The notes beneath the pieces were generated by a model that was not told where the DNA came from, ran no database searches, and worked only from the letters and a program-made list of their open reading frames with translations. A DNA stretch of 9,467 nucleotides, taken from positions 1 through 9,467 of the forward strand of contig CAMCOB010000044.1 in the NCBI GenBank assembly GCA_945876305.1, read 5' to 3'. Both the position numbers and the translations under genes were made by a program. Each line of letters begins with the position of its first letter. Within the stretch, counting starts at the first letter, position 1. This DNA comes from Bifidobacterium breve. Lineage in GTDB: Bacteria > Actinomycetota > Thermoleophilia > Miltoncostaeales > Miltoncostaeaceae. Below are positions 1 through 6,253 of this stretch, one piece after another.

Positions 1-632
1 CCCGGGTGACCGGCGGTCGCGGCGACAAGCGCCCGGTGATCCCCTCTCCCCCCATGGGCGAGAATCAATCGGGCATCGGGCACCTGATCAATGAGCCGTG
101 CAAACGCATCACCCAGCGGACGGGCCCCGAATCCCGCATGAAACAGCACGGGCCACCCGCGGTCAGTGGCCTCGCGCACCACGCGCACGCACTCGTCCCC
201 CTCGGGGTGAAACCGCTGCGCCACCGGGTGCAACTTGACCCCACGGACCCCGGTGGCATCGGCATCAGCCAGCACCCGGCCAATGGGGAGCGTGGGATCG
301 ATCCTGCAAAACGGGATGATGCGCCCGGGGTATGCGGCCGCGGCATCGGCCACACGACCGTTGGCCTCGCGAAAATCGCCATCCATCCCCGGCTCATTGG
401 CGGGAAAGGCCACCGACGCGGCGATGCCGTTGGCATCCATGTCGGCCACAAGATCAGCAGCCGCCAGCGCATGCCCATCGCGATCGATTCCCAGATGCAC
501 GTGAGCGTCCACGATCTGTGCCCCGTCGGGTACCCCCACAGCACGCCGCGCCCAGGCCTCGATCTCTTGGAGCGCGTCAATGTCAGCCCCGGCAGCCGCC
601 AGAACCGCAGCATCCTGACCAAGCAGGCGCAC
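1..632 (-). CDS. Amidohydrolase family 2 (TIM-barrel metal hydrolase), C-terminus cut by window edge
   Basis: The minus-strand frame is open from a GTG at 632 to the left edge, giving 210 codons with no stop. The product looks like a metal-dependent hydrolase of the Amidohydro_2 (PF04909) type, whose members hydrolyse or decarboxylate small carboxylated substrates. Visible motifs in order are D-A-H-V-H-L-G with the metal-binding H44-x-H46, G-V-K-L-H-P (H135), L-F-H-A-G (H165) and I-L-A-H-G-G (H193). This matches strands 1 and the later metal-ligand strands of the barrel. The last ligand, usually an Asp, lies beyond the edge. The roughly 35 residues before the HxH motif are helical and alanine-rich. 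The start is 2 nt after the thioesterase stop, so the gene is probably the third in a minus-strand operon and translationally coupled. No strong Shine-Dalgarno is visible. The substrate cannot be told from sequence. Confidence 0.85.
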   Translation of the reverse strand, partial: MRLLGQDAAVLAAAGADIDALQEIEAWARRAVGVPDGAQIVDAHVHLGIDRDGHALAAADLVADMDANGIAASVAFPANEPGMDGDFREANGRVADAAAAYPGRIIPFCRIDPTLPIGRVLADADATGVRGVKLHPVAQRFHPEGDECVRVVREATDRGWPVLFHAGFGARPLGDAFARLIDQVPDARLILAHGGRGDHRALVAATAGHP

Positions 633-634
633 GC

Positions 635-1075
635 TCAGGATTCGAACGCCTGAATGGCGGCGCGCATGGCACCGGGTATCGGCGTGGGTGGGCCGTCGTC
701 CTGTGACGCCACACCGACCAGCACGGCACGGGCATCGGCCACGTGCAAGGCGCCATCGTCGTCGAGGCGCTCGATGCGCAGGTCGTGGGTATGGCTGGTG
801 GTACCCACCCGGGTCGTGCGCACAAACACCTCGATGGTGTCGTCAAACCGCACGGGGGCGTGGTAATCGATGGTCAGTGACCTCACCACGAACAGGTGCC
901 CGGGCTCCCCCAGCAGGCCGATTCCGACCTCGCGCCGGTACTCGATAACAGCCCGCTCCACGTACCGGCTGTACCGCCCGAAGTACACATGCCCAAACGC
1001 ATCGGTATCGGCGAAGTCAACGCGCATTCGCGTGCTGAACCGAAACGGTGGACGCTCATGATCAACCGACGACAC
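635..1075 (-). CDS. Acyl-CoA thioesterase, hotdog fold (YbgC/FadM, 4HBT-like)
   Basis: This is a 146-residue single-domain protein, the usual size for the 4-hydroxybenzoyl-CoA thioesterase-like family, which hydrolyses acyl-CoA thioesters in the cytoplasm. The family signature F-A-D-T-D-A-F-G-H-V-Y-F lies at residues 21-32, and the second Asp (D25) matches the catalytic Asp of 4HBT/YbgC. It is followed by the long hotdog helix (Y-S-R-Y-V-E-R-A-V-I-E-Y). I chose the GTG at 1075 because a strong GGAGGGG (1088-1082) sits 8 nt upstream. An in-frame ATG at 1090 would add five residues but has no good ribosome site. The gene overlaps the end of the upstream dehydrogenase gene by 14 nt, so its ribosome site lies inside that gene's C-terminal codons. 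Substrate is unknown; the neighbours suggest catabolism of an acyl-CoA or carboxylic acid, which is inference only. Confidence 0.88.
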   Translation of the reverse strand: MSSVDHERPPFRFSTRMRVDFADTDAFGHVYFGRYSRYVERAVIEYRREVGIGLLGEPGHLFVVRSLTIDYHAPVRFDDTIEVFVRTTRVGTTSHTHDLRIERLDDDGALHVADARAVLVGVASQDDGPPTPIPGAMRAAIQAFES

Positions 1076-1835
1076 GGCTCTCCCCTCCATCGATCATCAC
1101 CGATCCGCCCGTGATAAACGCGGCGCGGTCCGATGCCAGAAATGCCACCAAGTCGCCCACCTCGGCGGGGTCGCCCACACGGCCGGTGGGGTTTCGTGCC
1201 CCCCGGGCCGCAATGGCGGCGTCCAGGTCGGGCTCGGCTGCGAGCAACTCGCGCATACGGTCGGTAAGGATGGGACCCGGCAAAACGTTGTTGACGGTCA
1301 CACCGTCGGCGGCGACCTCACGCGCCAACGTCCGCACAGCCCCCGCCACCCCCGCCCGCGTGGCGTTGGACAGCGCCAGACCATCGATCACCTCGCGTAC
1401 CGAGGTGCTCGTCACGGTAATGATGCGCCCCCACCCCCGATCACGCATACCCGGCAGCGCAGCTCGAATGAGACGGATGGTGCCAAGCAGGTTCTGCTGC
1501 ACGGCCATATCCCAGCCCGCATCGTCGGTCGCAAGAAATGGCCCCGGCGGCGGGCCACCGGCATTCGCCACCAGCACATCCACCGGTCCGAGCACCGACT
1601 CGCAGGCGAAAACCGCAGCGGCGGGGCCAGCGGGATCAGACATGTCCATGACAATGCCCTCAGCACGGCCGCCCATGGCGCGAATCGCGGCAACCGCGGC
1701 GTCCACGTCCTCCGCGCCGCGCGCCGCAACCGCGACCGCCACACCCTCGCGCGCCAAAGCCTCGGCCGATGCGCGGCCGATTCCCCGGCTCCCGCCAGTC
1801 ACAAGCGCAACACGCCCCTCGATCCCAAGTTCCAT
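1062..1835 (-). CDS. Atypical short-chain dehydrogenase/reductase (FabG-like, lacks Tyr-x3-Lys)
   Basis: This 257-residue Rossmann-fold protein of the SDR superfamily is the normal classical-SDR length. It has the cofactor motif T-G-G-S-R-G-I-G (13-20), the N-A-G motif (91-93), the structural Asn (N115), the catalytic-type Ser (S143) and a C-terminal F-I-T-G-G-S-V-M-I-D-G-G substrate/tetramer segment. The catalytic Y-x3-K is replaced by S156-x3-R160 (in L-S-N-A-T-R-A-G-V), at the expected 13-residue distance from S143. From memory, one FabG-like SDR subgroup (CDD cd05344, BKR_like) lacks the standard tetrad in this way and is usually annotated as an oxidoreductase without proof. ATG 1835 is chosen because the family N-terminus begins there; a TTG 12 nt upstream is possible. 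It is the first gene of the minus-strand operon. Classical oxidoreductase activity should not be assumed. Confidence 0.9.
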   Translation of the reverse strand: MELGIEGRVALVTGGSRGIGRASAEALAREGVAVAVAARGAEDVDAAVAAIRAMGGRAEGIVMDMSDPAGPAAAVFACESVLGPVDVLVANAGGPPPGPFLATDDAGWDMAVQQNLLGTIRLIRAALPGMRDRGWGRIITVTSTSVREVIDGLALSNATRAGVAGAVRTLAREVAADGVTVNNVLPGPILTDRMRELLAAEPDLDAAIAARGARNPTGRVGDPAEVGDLVAFLASDRAAFITGGSVMIDGGESRVVG

Positions 1836-1847
1836 ACCCGCAGTCAA

Positions 1848-1857
1848 CCACCGGTGG
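1848..1857. promoter_or_regulatory. Short divergent intergenic region with a 10-bp palindrome (weak candidate)
   Basis: Only 56 bases (1836-1891) separate the divergent dehydrogenase and YgjV-like genes, so both promoters must lie here or in flanking coding sequence. The perfect palindrome CCACCGGTGG sits in it and could be an operator. No convincing -35/-10 pair is visible on either strand. In DNA this GC-rich a 10-bp palindrome may be chance. Confidence 0.2.
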
Positions 1858-1891
1858 GCACCTCCGTGGGGCGGCGCGCAAGGATGACGCC

Positions 1892-2452
1892 GTGACCTCT
1901 GCAGACCTCATCACGCAGGCCACCGGCTTTCTGGGGTACGGACTGCTCCTGGGCGCCACGCTCGCACGCCGGCGGCTCTGGCTTCTGGCCATCGATGCAT
2001 CCGGTGGCGCGGTGCTCATCCTTCACTGGGCGCTGCTCGGGGCGGCCGCGGGCGTCTCCATGAACGCGCTCTATACGGGCGTGGACCTCGCGGGCATCAG
2101 CCCATATTCGCGTCGTGGTCGCATCGCCCTCGCTGCGGCCGTGCCCATCGCAGTCATCCTCATGGTCATCTTCTGGACTGGCCCAGCCGACCTGCTCGCC
2201 GGGGTCGGCCTGCTGTTCGCCATCGCCTCGCGTGCATCCCGTGGCCAGGTGCAGCTGCGCTTCATCGCGATGATCGGGTGTATCCCGTGGGGGCTGTTCG
2301 GCCTCGTCCACGGGTCCATTGCGCAGGTGTCATTCAGCGCCGTTTACTTCGTTGCGATGGGTGTGAGCATCGTCCGACTTCGGCGCGGCACATGGCACCC
2401 CAAGGCATCCGCCGACGATCACGGTATCCTCCCCGCCGATGGCACCCGGTAA
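1892..2452 (+). CDS. YgjV-like integral membrane protein
   Basis: This 186-residue, very hydrophobic protein has about six predicted membrane helices (roughly residues 10-24, 29-50, 77-95, 99-113, 122-140 and 145-163) and a short polar C-terminal tail. The pattern (Q-x2-G start, H-W-A-L-L-G-A-x3-G at the end of helix 2, an S-R-x2-G-Q-x-Q-x-R loop, and a final helix ending in I-V-R-L-R-R) resembles the bacterial inner-membrane YgjV family (PF10688), whose function is not established. I chose the GTG at 1892 because AAGGA lies 7 nt upstream (1880-1884). The frame stays open back to an ATG at 1769, but that extension overlaps the divergent gene and is not membrane-like. Its stop overlaps the next gene by 14 nt, so the two are probably co-transcribed. 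The family call is from pattern and topology, not an alignment. Confidence 0.75.
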   Translation: MTSADLITQATGFLGYGLLLGATLARRRLWLLAIDASGGAVLILHWALLGAAAGVSMNALYTGVDLAGISPYSRRGRIALAAAVPIAVILMVIFWTGPADLLAGVGLLFAIASRASRGQVQLRFIAMIGCIPWGLFGLVHGSIAQVSFSAVYFVAMGVSIVRLRRGTWHPKASADDHGILPADGTR

Positions 2453-2726
2453 GAAGACCAACACCAAGCCGAAGCGCGCCGGCGGACGCCGGGCGAATTA
2501 CGCCCCGCTCGCCCACACCGTGGGCACCCGCAAGTACCTGCCGCTCGGCTGGATCATGTGGACCGGCTGGATCATGTTTGGCCTGTTGGCCCTCGTGATG
2601 GTGATCGAGATCTTCGCTTCGGCCCAGGCCGGCCACTACGTCGACATCATCGGCGCGATGATCATGACGGGGCTCTTCAGCTGGATGTTCTGGCTCTTCG
2701 GCACCTCGCGCCTGAAGGACCTCTAG
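2439..2726 (+). CDS. Small two-helix membrane protein, unknown function
   Basis: The 95-residue product has a strongly basic N-terminus (lysine/arginine-rich to about residue 32), a first membrane helix at about 36-58, a short polar loop, a second helix at about 68-88 rich in Met, Trp and Phe, and a short charged C-terminus. The basic N-terminus predicts that both ends face the cytoplasm. Helix 1 starts with a duplicated G-W-I-M (37-40 and 43-46) encoded by a 14-nt direct repeat. I do not recognise a family. It resembles the cell-division protein CrgA in size and topology only, without CrgA's N-terminal M-P-K-S-(K/R) signature. The ATG at 2439 lies 14 nt inside the preceding gene and has no clear ribosome site, so translational coupling is likely. 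Overlap, codon use and hydrophobic pattern support a real gene. Confidence 0.75.
   Translation: MAPGKKTNTKPKRAGGRRANYAPLAHTVGTRKYLPLGWIMWTGWIMFGLLALVMVIEIFASAQAGHYVDIIGAMIMTGLFSWMFWLFGTSRLKDL
2546..2577 (+). repeat. 14-nt perfect direct repeat, 18-nt period, inside the small membrane gene
   Basis: CGGCTGGATCATGT occurs at 2546-2559 and 2564-2577. The 18-nt period equals six codons and duplicates the residues G-W-I-M at the start of membrane helix 1 without changing frame. Confidence 0.9.
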
Positions 2727-2742
2727 ACCCCAGCGGTTCTAG
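2723..2742. terminator. Candidate weak hairpin between convergent genes
   Basis: The convergent small membrane gene and sufR end only 12 nt apart. An imperfect inverted repeat spans the gap: CTAGACC (2723-2729) pairs with GGTTCTAG (2735-2742) around a 5-nt loop with one bulged T. It contains the TAG stop codons of both genes. There is no T-run on either side, so intrinsic termination would be weak; it may act as a bidirectional RNA 3' end. Confidence 0.3.
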
Positions 2743-3476
2743 GAGCCGGCCGACACGATCCGGGCCGCGCAGGCCTCATCGCCCTCGGCCCGGGCAGTGG
2801 CGCCCGCCAGCGTGGCATCTGGATTGAATGCCGACAGCACCCCGCGCCAGATCGCCCGGTCGAGTCCGCACACCCTCTTCGGGTCCACCTTGGCCATCTC
2901 CTCAAACGGACATGCCCGGGCGGTGAACTCGCCGTCGGTGCCAGCGGTGGCCCCAAACCCGTAGCGGGTAAGCACCCCCACCACGCCCATCACGGCCTCC
3001 GTGGTTGATGTATACGACGGGCTGCGGCCGGCCGCGCGCTCGGCGACGCCGAGTTCCCGCCCAAACTCGTAGCCCACGCGCTCCAGCACCTCTTGAGGGT
3101 CTTCCCCGGAGCGGTCATTCATTGCCCGCAACAGCAGTTCGGCAAGTAGGTCGTAGTGCTTCTCGAGCAGGCGCTTATCCTCTTCTGGCGCTGCAAGGGC
3201 ATAGAACTTGGCTGGTCGACCGGCCCCCGGGCCGGTGCGGCCGCTGCGGCGCTGGAACTCGGCACGCAGAAACCCCTGCTCCACCAACTTGTCGAGGTGG
3301 AACCCGGCCAGCCGGCGCGTAATGCCCACGCCCTCAGCCACCTCGTCCTTGCCAACCAGACCGCATGCCTCGCGCACAGTGAAAAACACACGCCGACGCG
3401 TGCCGTCGCCAAGAGCGGCCACAAGTCGCTGAATCTCCACCTCGTCGTCGGGGAGGGTGGCGGGATCGGTGGTCAT
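2739..3476 (-). CDS. sufR: SufR-type Fe-S-sensing transcriptional regulator
   Basis: The 245-residue protein has an N-terminal winged helix-turn-helix of the DeoR/ArsR-like type (about residues 15-95). Its recognition segment is I-T-R-R-L-A-G-F-H-L-D-K-L-V-E-Q-G-F-L, followed by a basic wing containing G-R-P-A-K. The C-terminal half carries C189-P-F-E-E, C203-G-L-D and C236, that is C-x13-C-x32-C, consistent with the [4Fe-4S]-binding region of SufR proteins. C38 is a further cysteine in the HTH region. SufR family members repress suf genes when they hold a cluster. The start is ATG 3476 with GAGGA 7 nt upstream. The gene is divergent from sufB with 154 nt between, ideal for controlling both. 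In mycobacteria sufR is, as I recall, the first gene of the operon on the same strand, so this divergent layout is closer to the cyanobacterial one. Confidence 0.88.
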   Translation of the reverse strand: MTTDPATLPDDEVEIQRLVAALGDGTRRRVFFTVREACGLVGKDEVAEGVGITRRLAGFHLDKLVEQGFLRAEFQRRSGRTGPGAGRPAKFYALAAPEEDKRLLEKHYDLLAELLLRAMNDRSGEDPQEVLERVGYEFGRELGVAERAAGRSPSYTSTTEAVMGVVGVLTRYGFGATAGTDGEFTARACPFEEMAKVDPKRVCGLDRAIWRGVLSAFNPDATLAGATARAEGDEACAARIVSAGS

Positions 3477-3482
3477 CGGGGT

Positions 3483-3499
3483 GTCCTCACGGTCCTCAC
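3483..3499 (-). repeat. Tandem GTGAGGAC repeat at the sufR ribosome site
   Basis: Read on the minus strand, GTGAGGAC occurs twice with a 9-nt period (3499-3492 and 3490-3483). The copy nearest the gene supplies GAGGA at a good distance from the sufR ATG. The second may be a standby ribosome site or part of a regulator site. Confidence 0.55.
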
Positions 3500-3523
3500 T
3501 CGGTCAAGGATAGCCCTGGCAGA

Positions 3524-3537
3524 CGACTTCGGAGTCG
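3524..3537. promoter_or_regulatory. Short hairpin/palindrome in the sufR-sufB intergenic region
   Basis: CGACT (3524-3528) and AGTCG (3533-3537) are perfect inverted repeats around TCGG. This could be a 5-bp stem in the sufR leader RNA or a regulator half-site pair. It is short enough to be chance. Confidence 0.3.
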
Positions 3538-3563
3538 GGAACACATTCCTCGTCCGCAGGCGG

Positions 3564-3591
3564 TTGATTCTACGGGCTATGTGCGTAACAT
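3564..3591 (+). promoter_or_regulatory. Candidate sigma-70-type promoter of the suf operon
   Basis: TTGATT (3564-3569) and TAACAT (3586-3591) are 16 nt apart and match the -35/-10 consensus reasonably, in a local AT-rich patch that stands out from the GC-rich surroundings. Transcription would start near 3598, leaving a leader of about 30 nt before the sufB ATG. The -10 overlaps the inverted repeat described next. Confidence 0.5.
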
Positions 3592-3592
3592 A
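3578..3592. promoter_or_regulatory. Candidate SufR operator, TATGT-N5-ACATA
   Basis: A perfect 5-N5-5 inverted repeat lies over the candidate -10 box of sufB, in the gap shared with the divergent sufR. A dimer bound here would block sufB transcription. The mycobacterial SufR site is, as I recall, also a 5-N5-5 palindrome but of different sequence, so the geometry fits and the bases do not. Confidence 0.4.
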
Positions 3593-3614
3593 TAGAGAAA
3601 CCGCGCCCGACCAC

Positions 3615-3623
3615 AAAGAGGAG
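3615..3623 (+). promoter_or_regulatory. Strong ribosome binding site of sufB
   Basis: AAAGAGGAG ends 7 nt before the ATG at 3631. It is one of the strongest ribosome sites in the window and fixes the start of the first suf gene. Confidence 0.8.
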
Positions 3624-3630
3624 CGCCCTT

Positions 3631-5037
3631 ATGTCGACGGCCAAGCCTGAGATCGATATCGACACAACGTACAAGTACGGCTGGCACGACCCGGCCAATT
3701 ACGTATTTGAGCCCAAAAAGGGCCTCAACGCTGACGTTGTGCGCGAGATCTCCGCCCTCAAGAACGAGCCCGAGTGGATGACCAAGTTCCGGCTTCGGTC
3801 GCTGGAGATCTTTGAGAGTCGCGAGATCCCCGACTGGGGTGGCGATCTGTCCAGCCTCGACTTCCAGGACATCTTCTACTTCATCAGGGCCGCCGATCAT
3901 CAGGGCCGCTCGTGGGACGACGTTCCGGACGACATCCGCAACACGTTCGACCGCCTGGGTATCCCCGAGGCCGAGCAGAAGTTCCTGGCAGGTGTCTCCG
4001 CGCAGTACGAGTCTGAGGTCGTGTACCACTCGATCCGCGAAGACCTTGAGGAGAAGGGCGTCATCTTCTGTGACACCGACACCGCGCTCCGCGAGCACGA
4101 AGAGCTTTTCCGTGAGTACTGGGCCACGGTCATCCCCCCCGGTGACAACACGTTCGCGGCACTCAACTCGGCCGTGTGGTCCGGTGGCTCGTTCATCTGG
4201 ATCCCGCCAGGGGTGCAGGTGGATATCCCGCTGCAGGCCTACTTCCGCATCAACGCCGAGAGCATGGGCCAGTTCGAGCGCACGCTCATCATCTGCGAGC
4301 CCGGCTCGTACGTGCACTACGTCGAGGGCTGCACAGCCCCCACGTACTCGGCCGACTCGCTGCACTCCGCAGTGGTCGAGATCATCGTGAAGAAGGGTGC
4401 ACGGTGCAGGTACTCGACCATCCAGAACTGGTCGAACAACGTCTACAACCTCGTCACCAAGCGCGCAGTGGCCCACGAGGACGCCGTCATGGAATGGATC
4501 GACGGCAACCTGGGCTCCAAGCTCACCATGAAGTACCCAGCGGTATGGATGGTCGGTCCGCGCGCGCGCGGCGAGGTGCTCTCGGTGGCCATGGCCGGCC
4601 CGGGAATGCATCAGGACGCCGGCGCCAAGATGGTGCACGTGGCGCCCGATACCTCGTCCACGATCATCAGCAAGTCCATCTCGCAGGGCGGTGGGCGCAC
4701 GTCGTACCGCGGCCTGGTGAAGGTGGAGCCGGGTGCTCGTCGGGCGAAGGCCTCGGTGGTGTGCGACGCGCTGCTTCTCGATGAGGACAGCCGCTCCGAC
4801 ACCTACCCGTACATGGACATTCAGGAGGAGGACGCCTCGATTGGCCACGAGGCCACCGTCAGCAAGGTGGCCGACGACCAGATCTTCTACCTCATGAGCC
4901 GCGGGCTCAGCGAGGAGGCGGCCATGGCCATGATCGTGCGCGGGTTCATCGAGCCCATCGCCAAGGAACTGCCCATGGAATACGCGGTTGAGCTCAACCG
5001 CCTGATCGAGCTGCAGATGGAGGGTTCCATTGGCTGA
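3631..5037 (+). CDS. sufB: Fe-S cluster assembly scaffold protein SufB
   Basis: At 468 residues this is full-length SufB, the scaffold subunit on which clusters are built in the cytoplasmic SufBC2D complex. The C-terminal beta-helix core is well conserved, including S-G-G-S-F-I-W-I-P-P-G-V, E-P-G-S-Y-V-H-Y-V-E-G-C-T-A-P and G-R-T-S-Y-R-G. C378 (in S-V-V-C-D-A-L-L-L-D-E) and H406-E407 (in I-G-H-E-A-T-V-S-K) have the same 29-residue Cys-to-Glu spacing as the essential E. coli C405 and E434. The sequence is continuous through the regions where mycobacterial SufB carries an intein; none is present. ATG 3631 follows a strong ribosome site. It is the first gene of the suf operon, divergent from sufR, and its end overlaps sufD by 8 nt, in keeping with matched synthesis of partner subunits. 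Confidence 0.97.
   Translation: MSTAKPEIDIDTTYKYGWHDPANYVFEPKKGLNADVVREISALKNEPEWMTKFRLRSLEIFESREIPDWGGDLSSLDFQDIFYFIRAADHQGRSWDDVPDDIRNTFDRLGIPEAEQKFLAGVSAQYESEVVYHSIREDLEEKGVIFCDTDTALREHEELFREYWATVIPPGDNTFAALNSAVWSGGSFIWIPPGVQVDIPLQAYFRINAESMGQFERTLIICEPGSYVHYVEGCTAPTYSADSLHSAVVEIIVKKGARCRYSTIQNWSNNVYNLVTKRAVAHEDAVMEWIDGNLGSKLTMKYPAVWMVGPRARGEVLSVAMAGPGMHQDAGAKMVHVAPDTSSTIISKSISQGGGRTSYRGLVKVEPGARRAKASVVCDALLLDEDSRSDTYPYMDIQEEDASIGHEATVSKVADDQIFYLMSRGLSEEAAMAMIVRGFIEPIAKELPMEYAVELNRLIELQMEGSIG
5019..5032 (+). promoter_or_regulatory. Ribosome site that decides the sufD TTG start
   Basis: GGAGGG (5019-5024), inside the last codons of sufB, is followed at a proper distance by TTG (5030-5032). 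No ATG or GTG near this position is in the sufD frame, so TTG is the supported start. Confidence 0.7.
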
Positions 5038-6253
5038 TGCCCCGGCCTGGGCCGCAGAGGCCCGCACCACGGCAACCGCCAACCTTGATGCCCTGCCCGT
5101 GCTTACCGGGATGGAGGAGGAGTGGCGCTTCACTCCTCCCGCAGATCTCGCCATGACCGGCCCCGAGCCATCGGGTGCCGGCGCCACGGGCACCGTTGTA
5201 TTACCTGCCACCGAAGGACGATCGGCACGTCTGGCCTTTACCGACGGCGTACCGGCTCCCGCAGAGATCATTGACCTTCCCGATGGCGTCATCGTGTCCG
5301 AATTGGGGCAGGCGCTCATCGACCACGAGTCCCTCGTGCGTCCCCGCCTGTACTCGCTGGCCGGGTTTGACGATCGTCCCGGTGCACTCAACGCCGCACA
5401 CTGGGACGCGGGCACATTCGTGTACGTGCCGCGCGGCGTGCACCTCACACTTCCGGTCGAGACGGTGCTCACCGCAACGGGAGCCACCGGCCGCGTATTT
5501 GGCCGCACGCTCATCATCGTGGAGGAGGGTGCCAAGGCAACCGTGGTTGACCGCTACGTGTCCCCCGATCTCGACGGCCCGGTGCAGGCGTCGTCGGTGG
5601 TGGAGATGTTCGTGGCCGAGGGCGGTGAGCTGGAGCACGTCTCGTACATCGGATGGGGTTCCGGCATGCGCCACCACGCCACCATCCGTGCCTCGACCGG
5701 CAAGGACGCCCGGGCACGCTCGGTCAATGTCACGCTGGGTGGCGATGTCGTGCGCGTGGAGCCCACGATGTACTGCCATGGCAGCGGATCCGACGCGCGC
5801 GCGCTCGGCATGTACTTCGCCACCGGCAACCAGCACTTTGAGCACCGCGTCGTGTCGCGCCACGAGGCGCCGCAGGCGTACTCGAACCTGCTCTACAAGG
5901 GTGCGATTCAGGACACCGCCCACACGGTGTTTTTCGGAAACCTCGTGGTGCCCCCGGGCGCCCCGGGCACCGACGCCTACCAGACCAATCGCAACCTCAT
6001 CCTCACGGAGGGAGCGCGCGCCGATACCATCCCGTTTCTCGAGATCGAGACGGCCGAGGTCAAGTGCTCGCACGCCGGTGCGGTGGGCCGCGTGGACGAC
6101 GAGCAGGTCTTCTATCTCATGAGCCGCGGTGTGCCTGAGCTCGAGGCGAAGCACCTCATCGTGTATGGGTTCTTCCAGGAAGTTCTCGACCAGATCTCGT
6201 TCGGCGAGCTGCGCGACGAACTTGCTGCTGCCGCACGCGCCAAGGTGCGATGA
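5030..6253 (+). CDS. sufD: Fe-S cluster assembly protein SufD
   Basis: SufD is the paralogue of SufB that pairs with it and with SufC in the SufBC2D complex, and it is linked to iron acquisition. The 407-residue product has the variable N-terminal helical part (about 1-130), then the beta-helix core with G-T-F-V-Y-V-P-R-G-V, V-E-E-G-A-K-A-T-V-V-D and N-Q-H-F-E-H-R-V-V-S-R-H-E-A-P. The C-terminal K-C-S-H-A-G-A-V-G contains H348, equivalent by motif to the functionally important E. coli H360. It ends with a helical V-F-Y-L-M-S-R-G segment shared with SufB. Start is TTG 5030 with GGAGGG upstream and an 8-nt overlap with sufB. The stop overlaps the Rieske gene by 4 nt (ATGA). Confidence 0.95.
   Translation: MADAPAWAAEARTTATANLDALPVLTGMEEEWRFTPPADLAMTGPEPSGAGATGTVVLPATEGRSARLAFTDGVPAPAEIIDLPDGVIVSELGQALIDHESLVRPRLYSLAGFDDRPGALNAAHWDAGTFVYVPRGVHLTLPVETVLTATGATGRVFGRTLIIVEEGAKATVVDRYVSPDLDGPVQASSVVEMFVAEGGELEHVSYIGWGSGMRHHATIRASTGKDARARSVNVTLGGDVVRVEPTMYCHGSGSDARALGMYFATGNQHFEHRVVSRHEAPQAYSNLLYKGAIQDTAHTVFFGNLVVPPGAPGTDAYQTNRNLILTEGARADTIPFLEIETAEVKCSHAGAVGRVDDEQVFYLMSRGVPELEAKHLIVYGFFQEVLDQISFGELRDELAAAARAKVR

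Noticed and set aside
6..653. A 215-codon plus-strand open frame at the left end
   Set aside because: It is the codon-aligned antisense of the amidohydrolase, whose H-x-H, K-L-H-P, F-H-A-G and A-H-G-G motifs are clear on the minus strand.
1769..1891. Upstream extension of the YgjV-like gene to an ATG at 1769
   Set aside because: It overlaps the divergent dehydrogenase start, is not membrane-like, and GTG 1892 has a good ribosome site.
2439..2726. CrgA cell-division protein
   Set aside because: Size and two-helix topology fit, but the N-terminal signature and the helix sequences do not.
3631..5037. Possible intein in sufB, as in mycobacteria
   Set aside because: The gene has normal length and uninterrupted conserved motifs.
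3577..5535. A 652-codon open frame on the minus strand opposite sufB and the start of sufD
   Set aside because: It is codon-aligned with sufB; in GC-rich genes the sense codons TTA, CTA and TCA that would give antisense stops are rare. The sense strand encodes clearly conserved SufB.
5201..6154. A 317-codon minus-strand open frame opposite sufD
   Set aside because: Same codon-aligned shadow effect over a conserved gene.
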